Of a stretch of DNA of 64,000 nt, positions 28,637-40,100 are shown one piece after another. The notes beneath the pieces are model-generated. The model was not told where the DNA came from. It did no database searches and worked only from the letters and a program-made list of their open reading frames with translations. Source of the DNA: Beverwykella pulmonaria (lineage: Eukaryota > Ascomycota > Dothideomycetes > Pleosporales > Melanommataceae); contig BCHH01000011.1 of the NCBI GenBank assembly GCA_001599595.1, positions 83,894 to 147,893 on the forward strand. The letters run 5' to 3'. The position numbers were made by a program, and so were the translations under genes. Each line of letters opens with the position of its first letter. Position 1 is the first letter of the stretch.

Positions 28637-29876
28637 ATGGATGTCTTCTGGACTCTGCCGCCGGTGACGAGGTAAGCCATTGTTTCTCTACTCCGTATCT
28701 ACCTCTGCAGACCGAGCAATTTCTGATGGCTGATTCACAGAACCATCACAGCTCTCGCCGTCATCATCTCGGCTCTAGGCTACTCACGCATGATTAACCT
28801 GGGGTACTATACGTTCTCGTCGTATTATGTCTTCACGATTAGGATGGTGCCGCAAGTTTGGCGGTTGTTCACGTCGTTTTGTATAACGAAACCGAAGTTT
28901 GCGATCTTGCTGGATCCGTACTTTTGTACGATTCTCTTTCTGCGTTTCCGAATTCTCTGGCTGACAAGCCCCAGTATACCAGTATGGTAGCGGTCTCGAG
29001 CGGGAGTCGACGCGCTTCTCGCAACCTGGAGACTTCTTCGTCTACACCTGCTTCCTATGCTCGGTTATCATTGTGAGTTGCTGCGCCGCATTCCTATACG
29101 CAGTTCCAGCTCTTCTCCCTTCCCCTGCCAACCACCTCGATATATCTGCTCGCCTAGTTTTATGATAGCTAAAGCGATTCCTGGATTCGAGGAAGATCAC
29201 CCTTGCACATCCGGCGTCCCGTCATTCGCAAAATAAAATAGGGATTAGCTTGGTGTGTGAGCATGGTGGGAATGCCAATTGAAAACGCTATCCGGACTCT
29301 AATTCCGTGGTGCAATGTTGGCTCCCTACATATCCCCTTCATTCGATTTCTTTTGATATTTTGGAGCGTTGATGCTACATTCTCCCAAGAATATCGCTAA
29401 CAAGCTCCAAGGCAACCGCAGGCATGCTCCTTCGCAGCTCCATGTTCCTTCAACCACTCTCCCTCGCCTTCGCATACACATATGCCCAGGATAACCCCAC
29501 CCGCCAAGTCTCTATGTTCATCATAACCTTTGATGCGAAGTACCTCCCCTTCGCCATGCTCTTCATAACCTTTATCATCGACGGCCCCGATGCCGCCCTC
29601 ACACAGTTAACCGGTCTGGTAGCTGCTCACATGTACGACTTCCTGACGCGCATCTGGCCGACGTTTGGGGGAGGAACAAACTATATCTTTACCCCCACTA
29701 TTGTGAAGCGGTGGTTTGGTGGGACCGCAGGCTCTGTTCAGCAGAGGGTTTATGGGTCGGTGCAGCAAGCAAGACCTCGTGATGACCCTGCTGCGGCGAG
29801 GGCTTCTGGGCGCAGCACTGGATTTGGCGGTCAGTGGGATGGAAGAGGCCCTGGACATAGGCTTGGTGAGCAGTGA
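28637..29876 (+). CDS. Derlin (Der1-family ERAD protein)
   Basis: Rhomboid-like pseudoprotease of the ER membrane that takes part in retrotranslocation of misfolded proteins (ERAD). Exons 28637-28671, 28741-28925, 28975-29072 and 29412-29876 give 260 aa. It begins MDVFWTLPPVTR, continues with the derlin core GSGLERESTRFSQPGDFFVYT and LAFAYTYAQDNPTRQV, and contains FLTRIWPTFGGGTNYI before a Gly/Arg-rich cytosolic tail. Several hydrophobic helices are evident. The third intron is 339 nt and ends in an AAG acceptor (ATCGCTAACAAGCTCCAAG). This choice restores both frame and the family sequence; the stronger-looking CGCAG acceptor nine bases downstream is out of frame. DER1 versus DFM1 assignment is left open; no clear SHP box was seen in the tail. 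Confidence 0.9.
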
Positions 29877-30704
29877 TGTGCATATCTTCGCGGAGACTGA
29901 AGTGTCTTTGTGGACACAGAAAGGATTGGTGGAGCATTGCATACAGGCGAACTGAAATGGAGAGACATTGACGTAGAGATGACCTTATCTTCGTGAATTG
30001 TATCGAGAGACAAGAACTAAACAGCCATACGACTGTTTAATGTATATCATATACCCAACCGTCATTTATCTTCCCCACGTGACACTCCCCATCTCATTTA
30101 TTCTCCATCGCTCCTACTCGGATTCCTTGGCCCATCGACCGCCCTCTCCACATGCCTTGCGATCCTTTCTTTACGCGCATCGAATTGGCCCCCAATGAAC
30201 CCGTCTTTGCTTAAAGGGCCTCCGATCTTTTCTCCGATTTGCCCCGCCACCCCATCCAGGTTAAGGTGCTCCCTGACTGCACCTACGGAGGGCAGGATCG
30301 AGGGGTTCTAGAGATGTAGGGGGAAGGATGAGGGGGAAGGAGGGAGAAGGGAAAAAGTACGTCTTGGGAATTTGTGTTGGCGGATTTTTGAGCGCTGAGA
30401 GCGGAGGCGACGGGTTTGGTTTGATCGGTTATGATGCCGTTGAGAGAATTGAGAGTTTTTGGATATGGATGCGGATGTGTTGTTGTACAATGAAGGGCAT
30501 AGTGAGATGTTTATATACGTGTATCTATGTTGAGTGGTGTCACAAACAGGGATCGGGGATGAGGCTGGAGTCGTCAGGTTTTGATTAGCATCGTCGTACT
30601 CAGACAATGCCAGGGGGTGACTTTGGATAGTGGAAAAAACTTGAAATGATATAAAGCTTTTAAAGTGATACGTTGATCCGTTCGGTCCTACACCCATACT
30701 TTCT
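29877..30704. other. Intergenic between convergent genes
   Basis: 828 bp downstream of both the derlin gene and RPA49. A minus-strand open frame at 30308-30727 overlaps the end of RPA49 and is Ser/His-rich without recognisable features, so I do not call it a gene. Confidence 0.5.
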
Positions 30705-32195
30705 CTACCGCCTCTTGCTCGGCCCACTGCTCTTCACTTTGGGAAAGACTAGTGGGAGTTTGAGCCTTGCTATTAGGTGGCTCGTAGCCTCGGCTTTCGA
30801 GAGCTTCATTTTGGTTCTCTCGGTATCGGTGGGTACGCTTACTTTGCATCCGAGCTCGAGGAAGTATTGCTTGATCCTGAAAATCATGTTAGCCTCGGCG
30901 AGCAAATTCACGAATTGATGAGCCTACTCTTTCAATTCAAGCTTCAAGTCTTCCCGAAGGTCATGCATATCGACTTCGAAGTTGTCTACAGTGAGGGCGG
31001 CGGCGGCGATGTGCGTCATTAGCTTGTCGATGTTCCAGCGCGGCATGTCGTTATTCCTAGAGCCAATGATCAGCCTACCGCAGCGCTATTCAACGGGGAT
31101 GAGCTCACTCCGAAGCGAATGTCCGCCTTATGGCAGCAACAACCGCACCAGGCACATCCTCGCCCATAGCGTTTTGCAACTGGTCCTTGAACGGGACTGT
31201 CTTCGGGCCTCTGCCTTTCGTCTTCAGCGCCGCATTGAAATTGATACCCAGCGCTATGAATTTTAAAACCTTGAGTTTCTGGAATTCTTTGCTCCTGCAC
31301 AGCTTGACGACGCGCTTGGCGACAAATTTGCTTGTCACGCTGACGCCTTGACCGCGCTTTGATGCATCCACCCAGTCTTTGACGGGTATCAGGCTCAAGA
31401 GCTCTTTCCCGACGATTGTCTCCACGGGGTAGACGTCTGCGGGGTATTCTGCAGTGAGATTGGCCTTGGGCCGGGGCTTCGCGCTGTCGACAGCCACTTC
31501 AAGTTCGTGCTTGGTGGGCATAGCGGATATCTGAGTTTCCATGCCCTGCAGTACAGCAGAAGACACCAATTCATCCTTGACCGCGTCCGGATTGTCCGCC
31601 AGCCCTCTCGAAATCGCATTTTGTGTCATGTCCAGCAACGCCTTCTTGGACTTCCTGGACCCGAATTCCGTAGCCAAAGCATTCCTCTTCGCCATCATGG
31701 TGACTTTCTGCGCCATTTCGTCGCGCAGGTCGTCGACGTCACTCCGCAGCGTCGTCCGCACGGTGACCTTCTTCACTTCCACGAGCTGCAGACTGCTGGT
31801 CGCGGGATCGAAGATGCCAATGTAGTCTTTGAGCAGGCTGTTTGAACTCCCATCTTTTTCTTCGCGCGCGAGGTAGTCGAGACGGCGGTGTTCGGAGGAC
31901 TGGAGGAGGAGCTCGGCGTGCTCGCCGTCGGGGAGGATCTTGGACTTGGATTTGTAGGCTTTGAAAGTGATTTTTGAGGACGAGTTTAGGCCGGGCGTAG
32001 AAGCTGCAAGATGGTTAGTTTGAAGGAGTGGGAACGCGCAAGCAATTGTACACGTTCCGTACCTAGTACAGGCCCCACGATGCCCTTATTCTCCAGATGC
32101 TCCACCCTCACGTTTCCCAGCGGTTTCTCTACGGCGGCCTTCTTCAGTGGCCGCCCGGCTCCGTCGTCATGTCTCTTTCTCTTCTTCTCGCTCAT
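30705..32195 (-). CDS. RPA49: DNA-directed RNA polymerase I subunit A49
   Basis: Subunit of RNA polymerase I, which transcribes rDNA; the A49/A34.5 module supports initiation and elongation. Exons 32195-32063, 32003-31109, 31056-30928 and 30876-30705 give 442 aa in frame. The N-terminus is basic (MSEKKRKRHDDG), followed by the dimerisation barrel (ITFKAYKSKSKILPDG, HRRLDYLAREEKDG, YIGIFDPATSSLQLV). After a linker comes the tandem winged-helix region with FGSRKSKKALLDMTQNAIS, LLSLIPVKDWVDASKRGQGV and CRSKEFQKLKVLKFIALGI. The short last exon encodes YFLELGCKVSVPT and a basic tail. All introns are 51-59 nt. Divergent from the promethin gene, sharing a 313-bp promoter. Confidence 0.92.
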
Positions 32196-32508
32196 AATGT
32201 AGGACGTTTTGGGGTGGAGTCGTGAACGATTTGCTGGTGATGGATGTTCACCTAGGTTTTTTTAGCGCGGAATCTTGGCGCGCCTCTTGTGGCTGCGTGG
32301 CTGGACCCTCTGCGGGTGCACGAATGACGTCGCGCCATGCCCGCGACTCCCGTTTCTATCTTGTTTCTTGCTCTCTCTCGATCATTTCATGTCGAGCATT
32401 CCCTCTCCATTCTGATCATTACTTGCTGTTCGCCATACCAAGTTCTTCTTCAGCGTTCATTGCTTCTCTTCGTTATTCATTAGTCTTTCTTTTCCTTTTT
32501 CGCCCAAA
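32196..32508. promoter_or_regulatory. Divergent promoter of RPA49 and the promethin-like gene
   Basis: 313 bp between two start codons on opposite strands. The right 120 bp before 32509 is strongly CT-rich, typical of a fungal transcription start and leader. No specific operator was recognised. Confidence 0.6.
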
Positions 32509-33364
32509 ATGTCGGGCATTCTCAGTAGCCTTCAGGGCATCGTTGGGAAACTACAGTCCACATTTCAGAATATTCTCAATCGGATGCTGCCGCCTGAGGA
32601 GAGGGCAGAGATGTTTGCGAAGCTTCAAAACTTTGCTATCAACAATCCCAAGCTAGCTGTACGCTTTCCATCGTCTTGCTCTACAGATATGCAACTTGAT
32701 CGGTAGCTAACAAATCACGCTACAGGCCTTTCTCCTCACACAAATCGCACTCACAGGTTTCCCCCTCTTCCTCTTCATAACCTTCTCCATAACCGTCTTC
32801 CTTTTCGCGCTTATTGCTGCCCTTCTTATCGGTGTTCTCGCAGCACTCCTCTTCACAGTCGCCATGGTCGGCGTCGCGCTCCTCGTCATCCTCCCCACCA
32901 TCTTCATTACCACCTTCAGCGCCACCTTCCTCTTCCTCTGGGGTCTCGGTGGATACTATATCCTCAAATGGTTCAATGACGGTGAAACACCAGCCCCAGA
33001 CGGCACCGTGATTGGAGACAAGCTTAATAGTTTGACGGGCGGGCGTATGGGCTGGCTGATGGATGGCACGAGGAAGAAGACTGAGGAGGCGAGGAACGGG
33101 GTCGACCAGACACCTAAAGTGCATGGGAGTGGGGAGAATGGGAGCGTGAAGAAGGAGAAGACGAGTGGAGAGAATGGGAGTGCGAAGAAAGAACGTAAAG
33201 AAGAGGATAACAGCACGCCGGATTTAGGGAAGCCTACGAGTACAGCGAAGGAGACGCCGACGAAACAGGCCGAGGGTGTACAGAGACGGCCTGCCAAGCT
33301 CGCGATGAGCGCAACGAATACTGCCGGAACGGGCAAGGATGCTGTTGGTGGTGCCACGGGTTAG
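32509..33364 (+). CDS. Promethin/LDAF1-like lipid-droplet protein
   Basis: Fungal promethin-family protein; yeast LDO16/LDO45 and human LDAF1 work with seipin at ER-lipid-droplet contacts. Two exons, 32509-32658 and 32726-33364, flank a 67-nt intron and encode 262 aa. Residues 1-50 form an amphipathic region (LQSTFQNILNRMLPPEERAE). From AFLLTQIALTGFPLFLF to LFLWGLGGYYILKWF about 85 residues are almost entirely hydrophobic and can form paired hairpin helices, the promethin hallmark. The remaining 140 residues are Lys/Glu/Gly-rich, disordered and carry a near-repeat (GENGSVKKEKTS / GENGSAKKERKE). Family assignment rests on this architecture and remembered similarity. Confidence 0.82.
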
Positions 33365-34396
33365 GCTGAGAAAGTCTACAGCTGGGTGCGGAAGAGAGAA
33401 GATGGCCTCGATGATCGGTGTCAGACTGGCAATCAGTCGCGAAGCGACCATGTCTTTCTATATGTACATGTTTTGGGAGCTTCTAGCTTGGATCATTGTA
33501 TAAGGGCAAAAGTTTGCAGCAAGGCGTTCATGGAAACGGCCTATGGAAACGGTGCTATTGCGTCGTGAAAAGAGATTGCTATGATATGTATTTCGGCTAG
33601 GTCAATGGCTGTATGTTGTCATCTACAAAGTTGCTTTACGAGCATATCTAATGCCTTTGGACATGCACAAGGCGATAACTTGTAATTACAATAATCTCTT
33701 TGGCATGTAGTTAGATCTAGATGATTGGGCAGACCGGTCACTATTATTATTGCCTCAGAGATGGTAGCATGCTGTATAATGTCCAGACTGTCACAGAAGT
33801 ATAAAAAATCTTGTTTGTTCATTGTATTCTCGGATATCACATGTTCTACGCCTTCCAGTCTCCTCTCCGTCTATATAACCCCTCTTGGTCTCTCTCGTTG
33901 TTTTCTTCTTCACATTTACAACTTCGCTAACAAAACCAGAAGTGGTTCCCTACAATACTCATGTGTCGCTCTGGCATCTAGAAAGTACCATCTACATCGA
34001 GTCACGTGGGTTTCTTAACCAGAAATTGCGATTCGGCATGGTATAGCCAGCGTCCGAGGGACTTGAAAATGAGTTTCTCATGCATTCATGCTTCTTGTGG
34101 AAATTTGGCTCCATAAGAAGAATTACCGCCCTTCGATATGAGACACTGGAGCAAAATTTAATGCATCTCCTTACATGGCTGACTGTTTGCCACTTCAAAA
34201 TCCGTGAGAGAGCATTCGATGCTTGTTTTTTATTCTCAAATTACGAACAGAATATTATGAAGGATTCTAGAGTCAGACGCAAAGTTCCTGAATTGACATG
34301 ATATGTGGACTCACTACGGACCTCCACCACCCTAATTTTAATTTCCCCCTAATTTAGGTCTCCGCAATCCATGGATATACATTCATCATCCAAAAT
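33365..34396. other. Start of accessory, gene-poor DNA; orphan promoter-like segment
   Basis: About 1 kb without a supported gene. At 33870-33960 there is TATATAAC, then a CT-rich stretch, then an ATG at 33961 followed after only five codons by a stop. This has the look of a fungal core promoter without its gene. Confidence 0.45.
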
Positions 34397-34870
34397 TCAA
34401 AGGGTTTCCGCACGAAGGAAAGTGCCTTGGGAGACTAAAGCGTGGAGTAGCGACCGTTCATGCTTTGTTGAAGTGTGTGCTAAGACCACCCTTAATAAAT
34501 AATGGGCATCCCTGGAATATGCTTCTGCTTTCTCGAAAAGATCTTCTACCTGAAAGGCGAAGGAATGCTGGTCTCGCAATCCATAGAAAAAGATTAACAA
34601 GGAATTAAAGAGATCGACGTTCATGTATGCCTGAGATAAAGAGGTTTCGATCAATCACCATGTGGAGAATTTGGGGCCAAATCTTCCATTGACTGTGGTA
34701 TAGTGCGTTTGGTTCTGAAAACGGCTCCGAAAATGAGCAGGTGTAGGTAAATCTGGACCTCCAAAAGCATGGACCAATGGAACATGACCATCTGCTGACG
34801 TTGACACTGATGGTCAATTTGGATTCGCTCAAGAGCGTGTCGTATTTGGGTTAAAAGGTGATGCCTGAAA
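34397..34870 (-). pseudogene. Remnant of an unrecognised protein gene
   Basis: Two coding-like blocks read on the minus strand. The upstream block (about 34861-34665) gives HHLLTQIRHALERIQIDHQ and MFHWSMLLEVQIYLHLLIFG; the downstream block (34660-34397) gives NVDLFNSLLIFFYGLRDQH and FAFQVEDLFEKAEAYSRDA, then a stop. They are in different frames and the junction at about 34662 offers no plausible intron of normal length (only a 28-nt GTGATT..TCAG candidate, out of phase). A TTTCAG acceptor at about 34869 suggests an upstream exon, but the region before it has stops. I read it as a frameshifted, truncated gene. The function is not recognised. Confidence 0.45.
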
Positions 34871-35732
34871 TGTGTGTATTAGTGTATCCTCTCCATGCTC
34901 AGTCGCTCCGAGTGTACTTGTAAGCCCAGGATACCATAACGTCACGTGGATAAGCCACTGACTAATCAATCCGTCATATATATATCAGCTGTACATACAT
35001 CACATGAAATACACATCTTGATACTCTTTCCCGAAAATTCTGCTTACAGTACTTAATGGAGTTAACATAATTAGCGGACGTCATTGCCGTCCTCGTGACC
35101 CCGAGGACTGCTGACTGCTCCAAACAGACACCGACACAGCCTTAACAATGACGTGCTGACACCATCCCGATTTTAACGATGATCTCGGAGTGCGAAATCG
35201 CACTACGCTATTGGCCAAAACTTCCGACATCCAAAGGCTACGAAAGGTGTAAATGTGACGGACATGCCGGAATTCCGAGTTCTCCAGAAACATCGGTAGA
35301 CTTATATATCGGGAAGTTTAGCGATCGACGAATCTAAACTAAGAGTAGCTTAGGGAAGCTTAGTGTACTTGGCGGGTGCATCGAATGTCCGGGAAATTTG
35401 GTCGGCTTCGAATGTCTTTATATACAGTGCGTATTCCCGGTGAACCTGTACATCTCAGTCTTTCTAAGGTACCCGAATTTTGTTCTGGTTATTTGTCCTG
35501 GGCTCAGGTCAAACGCATTGTGCATACATTACGCTTACATTCATTGGCTATCCTAATTGCGCTTCTCATATGTGCAAGCAAAAAAAGTCAACTCATTTTA
35601 ACAAACTTACTAGTTACCATAGGACCTTTCTGGGATTTCCCTCATTTTACATTATCTCCTATATTTCGACTTTTCACTGTCTACCAAAACTTCAATCAAC
35701 TCTCTCTCACTCACTCTCAACACATCTTTAAA
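34871..35732. other. AT-rich spacer and promoter of the CE1 esterase gene
   Basis: About 860 bp. A CATATATATATC stretch lies at 34975-34986 without a following open frame. The last 150 bp before 35733 is CT/CA-rich and looks like the leader of the esterase gene. Confidence 0.5.
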
Positions 35733-36783
35733 ATGCGCACTCCAATCTTCTTCATATCTATTTTCCTCTCCCTCTCCCTCTCCGCCTCTTGCACAGCCCT
35801 CCAAAAACGCCAAAGCTCCGGCTGTTCCAAACCCATACCATCCACCATCGAACTCGGCAAATCCAAAAACCTCACCATCTCGAGCAAGAGCGGACACACA
35901 CCGCGAAAATACCGCATCAATGTTCCAAAATCGTACGACAGTAGCGTTCCGGTACCGCTGATACTGTCATTTCATGGGAGAAACAAGGACATGAAGTTCC
36001 AAGACAAGTTGTCGCAGTTCTCGAATCATTCGAGGTATGGCTTCGAAGGTATCGCTGTGTATCCCGAAGGCGTCCCAGTATGTTGGATACCAATAACTTT
36101 CCCAATTCACAAGGAAAGGAATAGCGACTGATTCAACCCCCTAGAGCGAAGAAAAAGGTACAAAACAATGGCAAGGCGACCCAAACTCACCCCCAACCAT
36201 CTCCGACATAACCTTCGTCCACGAACTGCTTGACTCCCTTGAATCTACGTACTGCATCGACCCATCCCGTATCTATGCAGCAGGGAAATCCAACGGCGGG
36301 GGTTTCACCGGGCTACTCGCATGCGACGCAAGTGCGACCGAGCGCATCGCTGCGTTCGCTCCCGTATCGGGAGCTTTTTATCTTCAGAATGATACTGGAA
36401 AATTGCCGCCCTGCACGCCGACCACTACCCGCGCTTTCATTCCCATACTCGACTTTCACGGGCTGAAGGACGACACGATTCTGTACAAGGGTGGGCTTAA
36501 CGACCGCGGGAACGCGACCAGTGTTAGCATTCCTGAATATGTCAATGGTTGGGCTGCCCAGAATGGATTTGATCCCGATAAGAATACGACGCAGAGTCTG
36601 TGTAGTGAGAAGAAGCGAGTGGAGAGGTTCAGTTGGGAGGATAAAGTGGTGCATTATAGAGTTAGCAATTTGTACCATGATTGGCCGAGTACAGAGCCGA
36701 ATGGGGATACGCGGTTGACGACTTGTGAGGAGGCGGATGCTACGGGAGTCATTTTGAAGTGGTTTGGGTTGTGGACGCTTTGA
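35733..36783 (+). CDS. Secreted feruloyl-esterase-like CE1 hydrolase
   Basis: Alpha/beta hydrolase of carbohydrate esterase family 1, the group with fungal feruloyl esterases that release ferulate from arabinoxylan. Exons 35733-36077 and 36145-36783 around a 67-nt intron (GTATGT..CTAG) give 327 aa. Residues 1-22 form a clear signal peptide (MRTPIFFISIFLSLSLSASC). The oxyanion region is LILSFHGRNKDM; the nucleophile elbow G-K-S-N-G-G puts the catalytic Ser at residue 164; ILDFHGLKDD carries the probable acidic residue; and YHDWPST gives the catalytic His at residue 293. There is no carbohydrate-binding module, so the protein is a bare catalytic domain. The start at 35733 is the first ATG that gives the signal peptide; the upstream in-frame extension is a 5' leader read-through. 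Substrate (ferulate, acetyl or other) is not determined. Confidence 0.88.
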
Positions 36784-37135
36784 GGGGGATTGGTTGTTAA
36801 TTTTTGCGGTTGAGTTTTGCGACTGGAGAAATGCCTCTGCTGGGGGTGTGTAAATAGGGGGGGTCAGCCAACCTCGCTGCTGGCGGTGGATAATCAAATA
36901 CTGTATTGATCATTTTTTGTTCGACCGCTTGAAGCACGCTTACTCATCTATGCTGATTCGTTGGAGCTACCTAAGCCCCGCTCGTATTCTTAATCGTCCA
37001 AAAGAGCAATCTTCTACGAATTTCACCAGGTAGCACAGTCATCGTCTATTGGCTTCTCAGACTCCATGTCTTGTTAATATCTTTTCCTATAACTTCCTTA
37101 GGTCAGGGTTCTTTAGCAGTGTCCCCCTTACCGGT
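36784..37135. other. Intergenic, promoter of the NLR gene
   Basis: 352 bp. The NLR reading frame is open upstream to 37049, but that extension starts at TTG and contains a CCTTAGG splice-like site; the first in-frame ATG is 37136. Confidence 0.5.
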
Positions 37136-40100
37136 ATGCGCCTCTTACGGATTGAAGCAAGCGGCCACTTCAGCCTTGTCGAACGTATTGGCAACAACAT
37201 TCCGCGTTATGCTGTTCTTTCCCACACTTGGGGGGCAGACGAGGAGGAGGTTACTTTAAGAGATCTGATAGACGGTTCAGGCAAAACCAAAGCTGGCTAT
37301 CGTAAGATCCGCTTCTGCGGAGAGCAAGCCGCGAAAGACCACCTTCATTACTTCTGGGTGGACACCTGTTGTATCGACAAGTCAAGCAGCGCGGAGCTTT
37401 CAGAAGCTATCAACTCCATGTTCCGCTGGTACCATGATGCAGCTAAATGTTACGTGTATCTGCCGGATGTTTCGATTAGTGGCTATGCCGATAAAGATAT
37501 ATCCTCCCAGAGAGCCTGGAAATTAGCCTTTCAGCGGAGCAGATGGTTTAAACGTGGCTGGACGCTCCAAGAGCTCCTTGCTCCGACATCTGTGGGCTTC
37601 TTTTCTGTGGAGGGCGAACAACTTGGGGACAAATTCTTACTTGTACAAGAAATTCACGACGCTACAGGAATTCCTATTCAAGCACTTCAAGGAAGCCCCC
37701 TATCTCAGTTTAGTGTTGAAGAGCGAATGTTATGGGCCGAGAAACGCGAGACGAAACGCGAAGAGGACGCGGCATACTCTTTGCTAGGCATTTTCAACAT
37801 CCACATGCCGCTTATTTACGGGGAGGGACGAAACAAAGCGTTTATCCGGCTTCAGAAGGAGATTAAAGAATCCTTAAAGAGTGAGTGGCCTATTGGGTCA
37901 CATATTCTAGCGTCTGAGAAAGCAGGGATAGAAAAAGTGGAAGAGCTTCCCAAATACCATATCCCGTTTAGCCTTAAAGGTGTGCCCGTGGGGAAGTTCG
38001 TCGACCGGCCACAGGACACAGGAGCGTTGGAGCGAGTGCTGCTAGCACAAAAACGGGAGCGCAGACGGCGGCTGCTGGTGGTTCATGGGCTTGGTGGTGT
38101 GGGCAAAACACAGTTAGCGGCTGACTTCGCTCGGCGATACCAGCATAGCTTCTCATCGGTGTTGTGGCTTGACGGGAGCAGCGTCAGCCGCCTCCAGCAG
38201 AGCATCGCCACTTGGGCGAGTCGAATCCCGGCAGGACAAGTCGCCGAGACTAGCAGAACGTATGCTTCTGGCCAAGGTGGTGACCTGGATGCAGTGGTAA
38301 AGGATGTACTGCGCTGGTTGAGCATGCCGGGCAACGTTGACTGGTTGGTGGTGATCGATAACGTAGATCGTGAGTACAAGCGGTGTGAAGAGGATGCTGA
38401 GGCCTATGACGTGGATGAATATCTCCCAGAAGCTGACCATGGATCCGTGCTGATCACGACCCGTCTTCCCCATCTTGGGCAACTTGGAGAGCGGCGGGAG
38501 GTGAAGAGAGTAGACGAGGAGCGAGCGCGGGCGATCTTTGAGATGTGGTATGGCAGAAAGGTTGGTGAGTATCTCAAGTATTGGCTGCAACGGCTGTGGG
38601 GCCTAATTATAACAACACAATAGGACAAGAGAGCGAGGGATTGCTGGGGTTGCTCGAGGGATTGCCACTAGCCCTTGCCCAGGCCGCTGCGTACATGAGC
38701 GAGACTGGCACGAGCTTTGGCACATACACTCTGCTGTACAAAGAGCGGTGGAAGGAGCTGATGGAGCTAGATACCGGGAGGCCTATGCCATTGCGGAGCT
38801 ATGCGAACGGTAGCGTGACAACGACTTGGATGATATCGTACACAGCCATACGAAGGAGGAATGAGGCAGCCGCGAATCTGCTCCTTCTGTGGGCGCACCT
38901 AGATAACAAGAGTCTGTGGCACGGACTGATTGCAGCTGCGTCACAAAAGTCAACTGTAGCTGCTGAGCGGATATCAGCATGGTTTGGGGATATGGCAAGT
39001 AACGAGATCGGTTTTATCAAGGCGGTTGGAATGCTGCGGAGCTACTCTCTCGTGGAGGAAATGGAGGACCAGACGGGCTACGCGACGCATCCGGTGGTGC
39101 ATCAATGGGCGTTGAATATCCAGGACAAGCGCCAACGAGCCGAGTTGTCGCAGCTTGCAATTTTGGTTGTTGGGCTAGCGATCCCAATGAGCAACGAGAG
39201 AAACTATTGGGAAACACAGATACGGCTGCTTCCTCATGCAGAGCGGTGTGAGAAGAAGGTTGAAGAGATTATAAATGACAGGTTCGACGGGCAGGAACTT
39301 TATGGGCGCTTGGAGGAGTACGAAATAACAGTATGGGCAGTTCGCTGCTTGGGCAACCTCTATATGGACCGAGGAAAGCTCGACAAGGCAGAGAAGATGT
39401 ATAATCGGGCGCTAGAAGGATGCGAGAAGGTATTCGGAGAAGAGCACAGGTCGACACTGGACACAGTCAACAACTTGGGAGTCCTCTACAAGAACCATGG
39501 AATGCTAGACAAGGCGGAAAAAATGTACGATCGGGCGCTAGAAGGATATGAGAAGGTGCTCGGAGCGGAGCACACATCAACACTCCTCACGGTCAACAAC
39601 CTGGGCCTTCTCTATGCCGACCAAGGCAAGCTGGACAATGCAGAGAAGATGTACATGCGGGCGCAAGAAGGAAGGGAGAAGGCATTGGGATCAGAACACA
39701 TATTAACCCTAGATTCAATACATTGTCTTGCAACCCTTTATAGACATAGGGGAAAACTGGACAAGGCAGAGAAGATGTACATGCAGGCGCTGGAAGGATA
39801 TGAGAAGGCACTAGGAGTAGAGCATACGTCAACACTTAACGCGGTCAATAACCTCGGCCTTCTCTATGCGGACCAGGGAAAACTGAACGAGGCGGAGAAG
39901 ATGTACAATCGGGCAGTGGAAGGATACAGGAAGACACTCGAGGCAGAGCACACGTCAACACTCCGCACAATTACCAACTTAGGCAACCTCTATGCGGACC
40001 AGGGAAAGCTGGAAGAAGCAGAGGAGATGTACACGCCGGCGCTGGAAGGGTACAGGAAGGCACTCGGAGCAGAGCACACGTCAACACTCCTCATAATTAA

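Noticed and set aside
30308..30727. 139-codon minus-strand open frame
   Set aside because: Overlaps the RPA49 terminator region and has low-complexity Ser/His/Thr content.
37049..37135. Upstream extension of the NLR protein
   Set aside because: It would begin at TTG and is not related to the HET domain; MRLL at 37136 is the first ATG and the usual family start.
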